Positions 1-8,355 of a DNA stretch of 49,741 nt are shown here, in pieces; the first letter of the stretch is position 1; the number at the start of each line of letters is the position of its first letter. The notes beneath the pieces were generated by a model. That model saw nothing but the letters and a program-made list of their open reading frames with translations, did not search any database and was not told the DNA's origin. Position numbers and translations under genes: made by a program. Location: assembly GCA_025459125.1 (NCBI GenBank), contig JALORE010000011.1:1-49741 (forward strand), written 5' to 3'. Source of the DNA: Planctomycetota bacterium. GTDB lineage: Bacteria > Planctomycetota > Phycisphaerae > Sedimentisphaerales > Anaerobacaceae.

Positions 1-117
1 CGAGCATGGTTGTCATTCTACGCCGGGACGCGCCGGTCATCAATTCTCAGTTCCGAACCGGGCACGGAGGTTCCCTGCGTGGGGCGGATGCCCGTCCTGG
101 CACAGGCGTACCGGAGG

Positions 118-147
118 TTGACAGGCGGCGGGGGAGCTCTCTATGCT
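118..147 (+). promoter_or_regulatory. Candidate sigma70 promoter for the radical SAM gene
   Basis: TTGACA at 118-123 and TATGCT at 142-147 are separated by 18 bases. The expected transcription start falls at about 154-156, on or next to the ATG at 156, so the message may be leaderless. No Shine-Dalgarno sequence stands at a proper distance before this ATG. Prediction only. Confidence 0.45.
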
Positions 148-155
148 GCGGGAGT

Positions 156-1445
156 ATGAAACCACGAATCCTGCTGATCAATCCGCCGATCCACGACTTC
201 GCGGCCTACGACTTCTGGCTCAAACCCTACGGCCTGCTGAGCGTCGTCGGGCAGTTGCGCGGACAGGCGGATTTCCTGCTCTTCGATTACCTGGATCAGG
301 GGCCGGGCAATGTGAAGCCGGACCGCTGGGGTCGCCGCCCGCTCGGGCATGAGCGGATCGAGTCGCCCGAGCCGCTGCGACACATTCCACGGTACTTCCG
401 GCGCTTCGGCTTGCCGCGGCCGCAGTTCGCCGACTACCTCCGGGCGCACGGGCCGTTCGATCACGTCCTGATCCAGACGATGATGACGTACTGGTATCCC
501 GGGGTGCATGAGGTCATCGCGGATGTCCGCGGCGTGTGGCCCAAAGCCCGGATCGTGTTGGGCGGCAACTACGCGACTCTCTGCCCCGACCATGCACAGG
601 GGCTGGGCGCCGACCTGGTCGTCGTCGGCTCCGATCTGCAGCCGCTGTGGGAATTCCTGAAGCTCGCGCCCGATCCCGGTCAGCCGGCACTGTGGGAGGC
701 CTGCGCAACGCTGCACGTGGGCGTGCTCAAGCTGGCCGACGGCTGCCCATTCCAGTGCAGCTACTGCTCCGTGCCGAAGATCTACGGACGCTTCCGGCCC
801 CGGCCTCTGGAACGATCGCTGGCGGAACTGGACATGCTGGTGGGTCGGGGCGCGGAGAATGTTGCCTTCTACGATGATGCGCTGTTGTTCGAGGCCGGGA
901 ACGTGCTCGTTCCTTTCCTGACGGAGGTCGTCCGGCGGGGTCTGCGCGTCAATCTGCACACGCCCAACGCCCTGAATGCCCGCTTCCTGACTGCCGATCT
1001 GGCGCAACGGATGGTCCGGGCCGGGTTCAAGACATTCTACCTCGGCTTCGAGAGCGCCTCCCGCCGGTGGCAGCAGGGCACCGGCGGCAAGGTGTTCTCG
1101 GAGGAATTGGCCTGCGCGGTGGAGCATCTGCGCGTCGCGGGTGCCGATCCGAGCGACATCACCGCCTACCAGATCGTTGGCCACCCCGACAGCGACGTCC
1201 AGGAACTGGAGGAATCCATGCGGTTCGTGCGGAGTCTGGGCATTCGCGGCATGCTGGCGGATTTCTCGCCCCTTCCCGGCACGCCCGACGGCGAAGCCTG
1301 CCGGCGCTGGGTCGATCTCGACGAGCCGCTTTTGCACAACAAGACCGCTTTTCCCATTCTTCGCCTCGGCTTCGACGAGGTGAACCGGCTCAAGGAATTG
1401 CAGCGGGCGCTCAATCGATCGGTCGCCGCCAGCGCAGGCACCTGA
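156..1445 (+). CDS. B12-binding-type radical SAM protein
   Basis: This 429-residue protein looks like a class B radical SAM enzyme. The N-terminus (MKPRILLINPPIHDF) has the Rossmann-like beginning of a cobalamin-binding domain. The radical SAM cluster motif CPFQCSYC (C197, C201, C204) follows, binding a 4Fe-4S cluster that cleaves S-adenosylmethionine. Downstream text such as YLGFESASRRWQQGTGG is typical of the SAM-binding half of the barrel. The open frame extends to position 6, but ATG 156 is preferred because conserved sequence begins there and a promoter-like pair lies just upstream. The substrate cannot be read from the sequence. It stands alone, convergent with the next gene. The fold is a confident call; the reaction is unknown. 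Confidence 0.85.
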   Translation: MKPRILLINPPIHDFAAYDFWLKPYGLLSVVGQLRGQADFLLFDYLDQGPGNVKPDRWGRRPLGHERIESPEPLRHIPRYFRRFGLPRPQFADYLRAHGPFDHVLIQTMMTYWYPGVHEVIADVRGVWPKARIVLGGNYATLCPDHAQGLGADLVVVGSDLQPLWEFLKLAPDPGQPALWEACATLHVGVLKLADGCPFQCSYCSVPKIYGRFRPRPLERSLAELDMLVGRGAENVAFYDDALLFEAGNVLVPFLTEVVRRGLRVNLHTPNALNARFLTADLAQRMVRAGFKTFYLGFESASRRWQQGTGGKVFSEELACAVEHLRVAGADPSDITAYQIVGHPDSDVQELEESMRFVRSLGIRGMLADFSPLPGTPDGEACRRWVDLDEPLLHNKTAFPILRLGFDEVNRLKELQRALNRSVAASAGT

Positions 1446-1476
1446 GACGGATTCGGAAGAAGTCTTGCGTTCTCAT

Positions 1477-1564
1477 GTCATCCTGAGCGCAGCGAAGGGA
1501 TGACAAAGTCCATGTCGAGGGCGGAGAGATCAACCAGCGGCAAGCTGACGCTTGCCGCTGCCAC
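1477..1564. repeat. Intergenic palindromic repeats (two families side by side)
   Basis: Positions 1477-1504 form an interrupted palindrome bounded by GTCATC and GATGAC with CTGAGCGCAGCGAAG inside. Just after it, AGCGGCAAGC (1536-1545) pairs with GCTTGCCGCT (1550-1559) and is followed by GCCAC. The second hairpin shares its arms with the elements at 8147-8234 and 47157-47246. It lies between convergent genes and could also act as a transcript end. Confidence 0.7.
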
Positions 1565-1593
1565 ACGGCACTCACCAGATTGGCGGGGAGGAG

Positions 1594-2958
1594 TTATGGC
1601 TGGGCAGCGGGAGCTTCGGGCGCGTCTGCCGGAGGACTGGCCGGCGGCGTTTCGGCCGGCGGCACTCCCGGGGAGGCCGGCACGAGAGTGCGCAGGGAGC
1701 CGTAACGGCGCTGTTCGAGGATCTCCTGACCCAGGCTGAAGCCTACGGCCAGCAGGGTCGGGCCGAGAAAGATGCCGATAAAGCCGAAAGCGGCGACACC
1801 GCCCAGGACGCCGATGAACATGACGATAAAGGATAACTTCGAGCCGCGACTGATGATGATCGGCTTGATGATATTGTCCACGATACTGATCACGCACACG
1901 CCGTAGACGGCCATGAAGATGCCCGAGCCGGTCCGTCCCATCGCGAACAGCCAAATCGAGGCGCCGATCCAGATGATGGGTGGGCCGAAGGGCAGGAAGC
2001 TCAGGAAGAACGTCAGCAGTGCCAGGATCATGGGCGCCGGCGCCCCGGCGATGACAAAGCCGATCCCGGCGACGATTCCCTGGGCCAGGGCGGTGCCGAG
2101 TACGCCGTAGACCACGCTCTGCACCGTCGTCTTGACGACATCCATCATGCGCTGCGCCGTGTCGCCGCTGATTTTCTGAAAGCCCTCGCGCAGGCGGATG
2201 ACGAGCCCTTCGCCGTCCCGGTAGAAGAAGAACGCAATCAGCACGCTCATGACCAGTTGGAGCAGGCCCTGCGCGAAATCGAGGCTATGGCGCAGCAGCC
2301 ACCGGCCGGCCTCTTTCAGCCACGGGGTCCACGCCTTGAGGGCCAGCTCGGCGTCTTTACTCCACGTGGTCCAGGTATCGTACATCCAGGCGCCGACGAG
2401 GGGAATACGCTCGACCCAACGCGGCGGCGGCGGCAGGATCGACTCCCGGTTGGAGTTGGGTCGCGTGGGGGCGGTCGCCGGATCGGATGCCGGCGGCGGT
2501 GCTGTACTCAGCGCGTTGGGATCGACCGGTTCCGCGGCCGGCGGCGGCGTGGCCGGGATGTTGGGATCGACGGGCGGCACCTCCGCCTCGCCGGCGGGAT
2601 CGAGCAGGTCCAACGCCGGTGCCCCGATCAGCACCGAGGGCGGCGCCAAGGTCTTGTCATTCGGATCCAGCGTATGCAGGATCGAGCGGATGCTGTCCGT
2701 GAACGTCACGCCGGCAACGACGAACGGAATGACGAGCACGATCGAGAGCACACCGGTCATCAGGCCGGCCGCAAGGGTGCGCCGGCCGCGAAACCAGCGC
2801 AGGAACAGCTCATACAACGGCCAAGTGGCAAAGCACAGGATCGCGGCCCACAGGATCGCCGACACGAACGGCCGCAACACAAACCCGCAACCGACGACCA
2901 CGGCCCCGATGAGAGCCAGTCCGGCGATCTGCTCGATAGTCTTCTGGTATTTCACCAA
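1594..2958 (-). CDS. AI-2E family (PerM/YdiK-type) transporter
   Basis: A 454-residue polytopic inner-membrane protein of the AI-2E/UPF0118 permease family. Paired hydrophobic segments lie near residues 10-45 and 60-90. A long soluble part follows, then a cluster of membrane helices over roughly residues 225-415 with the family-typical FFLSFLPFGPPIIWIGASIW segment. Between residues about 100 and 190 there is a Pro/Ala/Asp-rich insert (repeated PPA and DPN), expected to be periplasmic and absent from ordinary members. The C-terminal tail is also Pro/Ala-rich. The start is TTG at 2958 or GTG at 2955; no strong ribosome site is seen. It is divergent from miaB across an AT-rich repeat region. The substrate is unknown; members have been linked to autoinducer-2 export, cell-wall precursors or Na+/H+ exchange. 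Confidence 0.85.
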   Translation of the reverse strand: MVKYQKTIEQIAGLALIGAVVVGCGFVLRPFVSAILWAAILCFATWPLYELFLRWFRGRRTLAAGLMTGVLSIVLVIPFVVAGVTFTDSIRSILHTLDPNDKTLAPPSVLIGAPALDLLDPAGEAEVPPVDPNIPATPPPAAEPVDPNALSTAPPPASDPATAPTRPNSNRESILPPPPRWVERIPLVGAWMYDTWTTWSKDAELALKAWTPWLKEAGRWLLRHSLDFAQGLLQLVMSVLIAFFFYRDGEGLVIRLREGFQKISGDTAQRMMDVVKTTVQSVVYGVLGTALAQGIVAGIGFVIAGAPAPMILALLTFFLSFLPFGPPIIWIGASIWLFAMGRTGSGIFMAVYGVCVISIVDNIIKPIIISRGSKLSFIVMFIGVLGGVAAFGFIGIFLGPTLLAVGFSLGQEILEQRRYGSLRTLVPASPGVPPAETPPASPPADAPEAPAAQP

Positions 2959-3104
2959 CGGTTCCGATTTACTATTCGCGCTTTATGATTTACTATTCGA
3001 AGCTTGACGCCCAACGCGTATTCCCTGTCTGGGTGTAATCACCTCGCCGGGCAAGCTCGAACCGTCAGGCGGAAATTGTAAACCGTGAATCGTAGTTAGT
3101 AAAT
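2959..3104. repeat. AT-rich repeat region between divergent genes
   Basis: A 146-base spacer between the AI-2E transporter (minus) and miaB (plus). GATTTACTATTCG occurs twice on the left (from about 2965 and 2985), and the opposite orientation (TAGTAAAT) abuts the miaB start. It shares the word TTTATGATTTAC with the spacer at 34233-34392, which also separates two divergent genes. Confidence 0.6.
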
Positions 3105-4401
3105 ATGAAATCCCCCGCGGTCTTTATCGAAAGCTTCGGTTGTCAGATGAACAAACTCGACACGGCCCTGGTGGGCCGGGCGCTGGAGGAGGCGGGTTTC
3201 CGTCCGGCGGCCCGCCTGACGGAGGCGGATGTCGTGCTCATCAACACCTGCTCGGTGCGGCAGCATGCCGAGGACCGTGTCCTCTCGCACCTGGGCCATC
3301 TCAAGCATGTGAAGGCGCAGCGGCCGAACCTGATCGTGGGCGTGATCGGCTGCATGGCGCAGCGCCTCGGCGACCAGCTCCTGGAGCACGAAGCGGTCAA
3401 CCTCGTATGCGGTCCCGCCCAGATTCCGCAGCTTGCCGAGTTGATCCGCCAGACCCTGGCCCACCAGGACAAGCAGGCGGCGGTGACCGAGAAGATCCGG
3501 CAGCCGGTCTCCCGGGCGGATGACTCGCTCGACCGTTTCGAGTTGGCGTACGGGGCCGGCGACGGGCAAATTCCCGGCCAGGCTTTCGTCCGCGTGATGC
3601 GCGGCTGCAATTACTTCTGCACCTATTGCGTTGTGCCCTATGTGCGAGGTCCGGAGGCGTGCCGGTCCCCTGAAGCGATTCTGGAGCAGGTCCGGAAGCT
3701 GGCCCAGAAGGGCGTCCGGCAGGTGACGCTCCTGGGCCAGACGGTGAATTCGTACCAGTATCGCAGCGGCGCCAAGACCACTTGCCTGGCGGACCTGCTG
3801 GAGGCCACGGCGCAGGTCGGGGGGATTGAATGGGTGCGCTTCGTCACCAGTTATCCTGCGGATGAGTTCTACGCGGAGATCCTCCAGGCAATGGCCGCTT
3901 CCCCGAAGATCTGCCGATACCTGCACATGCCCGCCCAGAGCGGGTCGGACCGGATTCTCCAGGCGATGAACCGCCATTACACGGCGGCCCATTATCTGGA
4001 ATTGATCGAGAAAGCCCGAGCGGTCTTGCCGGACATCGCGGTGGCAGGGGATCAAGTACTCGCCCCGCCCGGGTACGACCGCCGACAAGCGCCTGGCCGA
4101 CACGATTCCGGATGAGATCAAGCAGAAGCGGAACCTGGAGCTGCTCGCTGTGCAGGAGCAGATCAGCGGCGAACTGAACCAGGCCTTCCTGGGGTGCCAG
4201 GTGACGGTTCTGGTTGAGGGGCCGAGCAAGAAATCGCGTGTCAACCCGACCGACAGCCAGGCTCATCCGCAATTGGTGGGACGCACGTCCACCGATCACA
4301 TTGTGGTTTTCAATGGTCCGGTCTCCCTGGCAGGGCAGTTTGCCCCAGTCCGGATCACACGCACCGCGCCCCTGACGCTGTTCGGCGAACTCATCCGATG
4401 A
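3105..4401 (+). pseudogene. miaB: tRNA methylthiotransferase MiaB, broken by an internal deletion and frameshift
   Basis: MiaB adds the 2-methylthio group to i6A37 of tRNAs using two 4Fe-4S clusters. The first frame (3105 to about 4049) has the N-terminal UPF0004 domain with cysteines in SFGCQMN, NTCSV and GCMAQ. It also has the radical SAM motif CNYFCTYC and continues to LPDIAVAGD. It then leaves the family sequence. From about 4048 the next forward frame encodes GIKYSPRPGTTADKR and the complete TRAM-domain end, stopping at 4401. The roughly 30 family residues expected between VAGD and KYSPRPG (the FIVGFPGET region) are missing, so this is a deletion of around 90-100 bases, not a multiple of three. 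The reading stops at 4115 after 336 residues. MiaB is normally about 440-470 residues. Either the gene is dead or the assembly lost a segment here. Confidence 0.85.
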
Positions 4402-4450
4402 GGCGGACACACGGATGCGTGCCACGAGGCTGGCCCATCTGCCGGCGGCC

Positions 4451-5920
4451 TTACTTCATGGCGCCACGTGCCCTTTGCACCATCTCGCGGTACTTATCGT
4501 GCAAGGGGCCCAGCTCCTCGGCGGGTGTGGTCAGAGAGACGGCAACCTCAAAGGCGGGCAGGTCCGGAGTTGGTTGGGACAAGGGTGCAAGGTTGGAGGC
4601 GTAGCGCGTGAAGCTCCGCGCCCAGGGTTTGGGCGTCAGGTTGGGCCGGACCAGGCCGCCGAATTTGCTCATATCCGTGGACGTGGGCGTGTCGGCGAAA
4701 GGCCAGGAGAGCCAGCCGTCGGATAGCCGCCGGGTGGCCTCGATTTCGGCTACGACCCAGCGGTCCTGTTCTTCTTCGGTCAGAGCGGGTTGTCCGCGCG
4801 GGGCGCCGCCGCCGTACCAACCGTACTCGCCCAGGACGACCGGTTTGCCGACGTGGCAATAAGCCAGCACGCATTGCAGATAGGCGAGATTCCGGTCCCA
4901 GGCTTCCTGCGACTCGAACGGCCGGCCCAGGAGCGGGTAGAAGTGAATGCACATGAAATCGAGCCACTGAGACTGCCGGCGAGGGTTGAAGGCGGCGTAG
5001 AGGTTGGGATTGCCCTGCCGGACCAGCGGATAGGACCATTGAATGTAGCCGACGGTCACGAGATGGGTCGGGTCGGCCCGGCGGATGGCCTCGGTCTGTC
5101 GGCGCACCCACTGGTCCGCCAGGTGTTCCCGGAACAACTGCCAGTCGAGCAGGCGGGGATTGCCGCCGGCGGCCTTGTTCTCCGGCACCGCGACATTTTC
5201 CCAGGATTCGTCTTCCTGGACCGCGCCTGCCCACGCGGCTTGGAGCGGGTCCCATGTCCCGTACTTGTCCTGGAGCCATTTGCTCCACAGCGGCCGCCAG
5301 GTCTCTGTGAACCAGGGCAGGTGGGGCTCGTTGAGCAAGTCCCAGGCGAAGATCGCCGGCTCATCGCGATACCGTTGGCCGAGGGTGTTCCAGAAGTGAT
5401 CCAGGGCCTGGAGGGCCGGCGCGCCGGCGAATCGATCCGGCTTCCAGTAAGCCGGGCTGCCTTCCCAGTGGTCGGGCCCGGTCAGGATCAGCCGGATGCC
5501 GGACCGCCGGGCAATCCCGAGGAAGGCATCGAGCTTGGCCAGGGCCTGCTCATCAATCCTGTTGCTCTCGGGCTGGAAGGTGGCCGCCGTCAGGAAGACC
5601 CGCGCGCAGTTGACCCCGAGACTTCGCATGACTTCGAAATGTCGTGTCACCCGATTGGGATCGAACTGACGCCAGATCTGGGGAGCCCAGCCGGTGTTCG
5701 GGTCGTAGTAGTTGACGCCGAACGGCACGTAGTGCCGCCCAGAGGGGCGCTCGACGAAGCCCTTGCCGTCCGGGCTGACAGCGATCAGACCCAGCGTGGG
5801 AGACACCTGGTTCGCCCGGACCGGGCGGAAGCCGGCCGTTCCCAGAAGCAGAAGTATCGCACCTGTCCGCACGAGCGGAGATCGCCCCATGCTCGAGACG
5901 TCACCAGAGGATGGCTTCAT
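4451..5920 (-). CDS. Secreted GH5-like glycoside hydrolase (cellulase/mannanase superfamily)
   Basis: About 489 residues from the ATG at 5920 (a GTG at 5929 and an ATG at 5890 are alternatives). A signal peptide is visible as a hydrophobic run TGAILLLLGTAGF followed by an ANQ-type cleavage region. The remainder is a TIM-barrel glycosidase of clan GH-A: FGVNYYDPNTGW near the start, the acid/base glutamate in WDLLNEPHL (E198), and the nucleophile in VVLGEYGWYGGG (E365). The spacing of the two glutamates, about 167 residues, is normal for GH5-like enzymes. Substrate is not readable; beta-mannan or beta-glucan are the usual ones. It begins 13 bases after the sppA stop on the same strand, so the two are probably co-transcribed. 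It is a plausible client of the T2SS encoded further on. Confidence 0.8.
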   Translation of the reverse strand: MKPSSGDVSSMGRSPLVRTGAILLLLGTAGFRPVRANQVSPTLGLIAVSPDGKGFVERPSGRHYVPFGVNYYDPNTGWAPQIWRQFDPNRVTRHFEVMRSLGVNCARVFLTAATFQPESNRIDEQALAKLDAFLGIARRSGIRLILTGPDHWEGSPAYWKPDRFAGAPALQALDHFWNTLGQRYRDEPAIFAWDLLNEPHLPWFTETWRPLWSKWLQDKYGTWDPLQAAWAGAVQEDESWENVAVPENKAAGGNPRLLDWQLFREHLADQWVRRQTEAIRRADPTHLVTVGYIQWSYPLVRQGNPNLYAAFNPRRQSQWLDFMCIHFYPLLGRPFESQEAWDRNLAYLQCVLAYCHVGKPVVLGEYGWYGGGAPRGQPALTEEEQDRWVVAEIEATRRLSDGWLSWPFADTPTSTDMSKFGGLVRPNLTPKPWARSFTRYASNLAPLSQPTPDLPAFEVAVSLTTPAEELGPLHDKYREMVQRARGAMK

Positions 5921-5932
5921 GTCACTCACCGG

Positions 5933-6979
5933 CTAGTAGGCGTTCCACAGGTACAGGACCTGGGGGGTACCGAATTCGAAGAGCGTCTTGCGGTCGAGTT
6001 TGGGGACGGCGCCGCTCTTGGCGCTCAGGAGGCCCAGGAGAGAGAAGGGCTTGCGATACTCCACCACCTGGGCGGCCTCGATCCCGGCCAGATTCTTGAC
6101 CGTCGCGATGGCCTCGTCCAGATATCCGATCCCATCGACCAGCTTGACCTGGAGGGCCTGCTCGGCGCCGTAGATGCTGCCGTCGGCCAGCTTCTTCACC
6201 TCGGTGGGCGACAGAATCCCTTCCCGGCCCTGCGTCACCACGTGCACGAACCGCTGGTACGCCGGTTGGAGCAGGCGGTCCTGGATGTACGCCAGCTCTT
6301 CCTGGGTCGGGGCGCGGAAGGCACTGGGCCAGTCCTTCTTCTCGCCCATCGTCAGGAAGACGGGCTGGATGCCCAGCTTGTCTTCGAGGAGGTTCTGGAA
6401 TACGAAGTGCATCATGACTACGCCGATCGAGCCGGTGATGGTCGTCGGCTCGGCGACGATCTTCTCGCAGGCGACGGAAACGTAGTAACCGCCGGAGGTG
6501 GCCATGCCCTGGAGAAACGCTACGGCCGGCACCCCCAACTCGCGTCGATAATCCAGAACCGTCTTGTGGATGCGATCGCTGGCTGAGATCGTGCCGCCGG
6601 GGGAGTCGACGCGAAGAATGATGCCTTTGACGGCCCGATCCTGTCGGGCGGCGGCAATCTGGCGGCGGACGCCTTCCGCCTCGGTGCCGTCAATGATGCC
6701 ACCGATCGTGATCACGGCGATCCGGGTGTCCCGCGGGCCTTCGCGAATGACGGCCTTGTAGACCCCGCCGCCATCGGCAAAGAACATGACAATCACGGAA
6801 AGCAGGAGGATGAAGAGCCCGACGTTGGCCAGGACGGACAGGAAGAACACGATCCGCCAGAGAATCCGCCAACCGCTGAACGAACGGCGGGCGGGGTACG
6901 GTCCGGCTCCCGGCGGTCGCTCAGGGCGGCGCTCGTCCGGGGGAAAAGAGGGCTCGTAATCGTTCCGCTCGGAATCCAT
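5933..6979 (-). CDS. sppA: Signal peptide peptidase SppA, short (36 kDa) form
   Basis: A 348-residue membrane-anchored serine protease with a Ser/Lys dyad that digests leftover signal peptides. A cytoplasmic Pro/Arg-rich N-terminus precedes one transmembrane helix (residues about 38-65). The S49 domain follows, with VDSPGGTISAS, the catalytic serine in MATSGGYYVS (S162) and ITGSIGVVM. The general base lysine is probably in MGEKKDWPSAFR (K214 or K215). The ATG at 6979 is chosen because AGGAG stands six bases before it; a TTG two codons earlier is open but badly spaced. A good promoter lies just upstream. The GH5-like gene follows 12 bases after the stop. The single protease domain matches the Bacillus-type, not the double-length E. 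coli type. Confidence 0.92.
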   Translation of the reverse strand: MDSERNDYEPSFPPDERRPERPPGAGPYPARRSFSGWRILWRIVFFLSVLANVGLFILLLSVIVMFFADGGGVYKAVIREGPRDTRIAVITIGGIIDGTEAEGVRRQIAAARQDRAVKGIILRVDSPGGTISASDRIHKTVLDYRRELGVPAVAFLQGMATSGGYYVSVACEKIVAEPTTITGSIGVVMMHFVFQNLLEDKLGIQPVFLTMGEKKDWPSAFRAPTQEELAYIQDRLLQPAYQRFVHVVTQGREGILSPTEVKKLADGSIYGAEQALQVKLVDGIGYLDEAIATVKNLAGIEAAQVVEYRKPFSLLGLLSAKSGAVPKLDRKTLFEFGTPQVLYLWNAY

Positions 6980-7005
6980 GTGCAACTCCTTGAAAAAGCC
7001 CGCGT

Positions 7006-7034
7006 AGTATAGCAGACAACATCGCCACGGTCAA
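7006..7034 (-). promoter_or_regulatory. Sigma70-type promoter of sppA
   Basis: Read on the minus strand: TTGACC (7034-7029), a 17-base spacer, and TATACT (7011-7006). Transcription would start near 6999, leaving a leader of about 20 bases that contains the AGGAG ribosome site. Confidence 0.75.
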
Positions 7035-7109
7035 TCGAGGTCCCGCGGCATCGGGTCCGATGACCTGATGAGTTTTGACGAGCAGAACTGGTGATCGAAA
7101 CCATCTGCT

Positions 7110-7195
7110 GCTGGGTGCCATGTCTACGCCTCGTAGAGATGCCCGGCTTCGCGAGGCGAACGTGCCGACGCAGAGCCGTAGGCATGGCACCCAGC
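7110..7195. repeat. 86-base inverted-repeat element
   Basis: GCTGGGTGCCATG (7110-7122) is perfectly complementary to CATGGCACCCAGC (7183-7195). Inside are shorter matching words such as TCTACGCCTCG and GAGCCGTAGG. It lies in the gap between two divergent genes and has no coding role. It looks like a REP- or MITE-type element. Confidence 0.7.
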
Positions 7196-7253
7196 GCGTG
7201 GCGACGACGTCTCGGGAGTTGAATTGGATACCGGGTACAGGAGTTGCCGTCCC

Positions 7254-8114
7254 ATGATCGAGGAATATCCTTCGTTTTCGCCACTGAGCCTGGACCAGCG
7301 GACGCTGCTGCACGCCCGCTTTCAGCGCCTGACAGAGGGCATGTCGGAACTGACCTTTGCCGGTCTCTACCTGTTCCGGGAGACCCATCACTACCGGATC
7401 GCCCGCGTGGGTGAGGACGTCCTCGTCGTGGTCGGTCAGGACGCGGAGCCGTTCTTCATTCTGCCGTTCGAGTTTCCTTCCCGGGACGTGCTGGAATTTC
7501 TCTTTGCGCACTACGGCAGCATGAAGGCAGTGATGCCGTCGCAGGCCCAGCGGCTTGCCGAGATGGGCCTACGGGTGTGGGAGGACCGGGACAACTTCGA
7601 CTATCTCTACGCGCGGGACAAGATGGCCACGCTCGCGGGACGGCGGCTGCATCGCAAGAAGAACCTGGTGAATCTGTTCCTCCGCAACAACACCTGCACG
7701 GCCAAGCCCCTGCTGGAGGAGTACGCGGGTGACGCCCTGCAGATCCTCGACCGGTGGCACGAGCAGCAGGGCAGCGCGGGCGACTACGCGGCGGCCCGGG
7801 AAGCCATCGAGAAGATGGAGGCTCTCCAGTTGTGCGGCGGGATCTTCTACGTGGGCGCGGAGCCGATCGCCTACACTCTGGGTGAAGAGCTGGCCCAGGG
7901 TCGCATGTTTGTCGTTCACTTCGAGAAGGCCGTCCGCCGGAAGCAGTACACCGGGGTCTACCAGCACGTGAACCGGGTCTTCGCGGCGGTCTTGCCGGAG
8001 AAATACGAGCTGATCAATCGCGAACAGGATCTCGGCGACCCCGGCCTGCGGCAGGCCAAGGAGAGCTATCGGCCGGTGGGTTTCGTCAAGAAGTACCGTG
8101 CGGCCAAGCCCTAG
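7254..8114 (+). CDS. DUF2156 (phosphatidylglycerol lysyltransferase C-terminal-like) protein
   Basis: A 286-residue soluble protein matching the DUF2156/LPG_synthase_C family, a double GNAT-like acyltransferase fold. The family signature is seen in the first half as LAGRRLHRKKNLVNLFLRNN (about residues 125-145). The second half has IAYTLGEELAQGRMFVVHFEKA followed by YELINREQDLGDPGLRQAKESYRP, the characteristic C-terminal block. These stand-alone forms lack the membrane flippase part of MprF, so aminoacyl-lipid synthesis is not implied. The acceptor is unknown. The open frame starts at 7224, but ATG 7254 is chosen because it is preceded by AGGAG and begins the conserved part. It stands alone in its transcript. 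Confidence 0.82.
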   Translation: MIEEYPSFSPLSLDQRTLLHARFQRLTEGMSELTFAGLYLFRETHHYRIARVGEDVLVVVGQDAEPFFILPFEFPSRDVLEFLFAHYGSMKAVMPSQAQRLAEMGLRVWEDRDNFDYLYARDKMATLAGRRLHRKKNLVNLFLRNNTCTAKPLLEEYAGDALQILDRWHEQQGSAGDYAAAREAIEKMEALQLCGGIFYVGAEPIAYTLGEELAQGRMFVVHFEKAVRRKQYTGVYQHVNRVFAAVLPEKYELINREQDLGDPGLRQAKESYRPVGFVKKYRAAKP

Positions 8115-8146
8115 TACCCCGCCCATTCCAAGACGGTGGGGTCCGG

Positions 8147-8234
8147 GTGGCAGCGGCAAGCGTCAGCTTGCCGATGGTTGGCCCGTCCGCCATCGGCAAG
8201 GCCTCCGCAAAGCCTGCGGCCTTGCCGCTGCCAC
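8147..8234. repeat. 88-base REP-like palindromic element
   Basis: GTGGCAGCGGCAAG (8147-8160) pairs perfectly with CTTGCCGCTGCCAC (8221-8234). Internal words CAGCTTGCCGATGG and CCATCGGCAAGG form a second hairpin. The 90-base element at 47157-47246 has the same arms and the same CCATCGGCAAG core. It lies at the convergent end of the DUF2156 gene and the agarase-like gene. Confidence 0.8.
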
Positions 8235-8355
8235 CCATCATTTTAGTCTGGACGGAGTACGCGAGGATTGTCGGGGGTGGAGCGGTGACGCGACTCGTCA
8301 CGTCCGATGTCGGCCGTCCTGCGCAACCGCCTGCCACGGCACGACCCGTATGGGC

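Noticed and set aside
141-1337. Long minus-strand frame (398 codons) opposite the radical SAM gene
   Set aside because: It is antisense to a clear family protein, has no recognisable domain, and is the expected shadow of GC-rich codon use.
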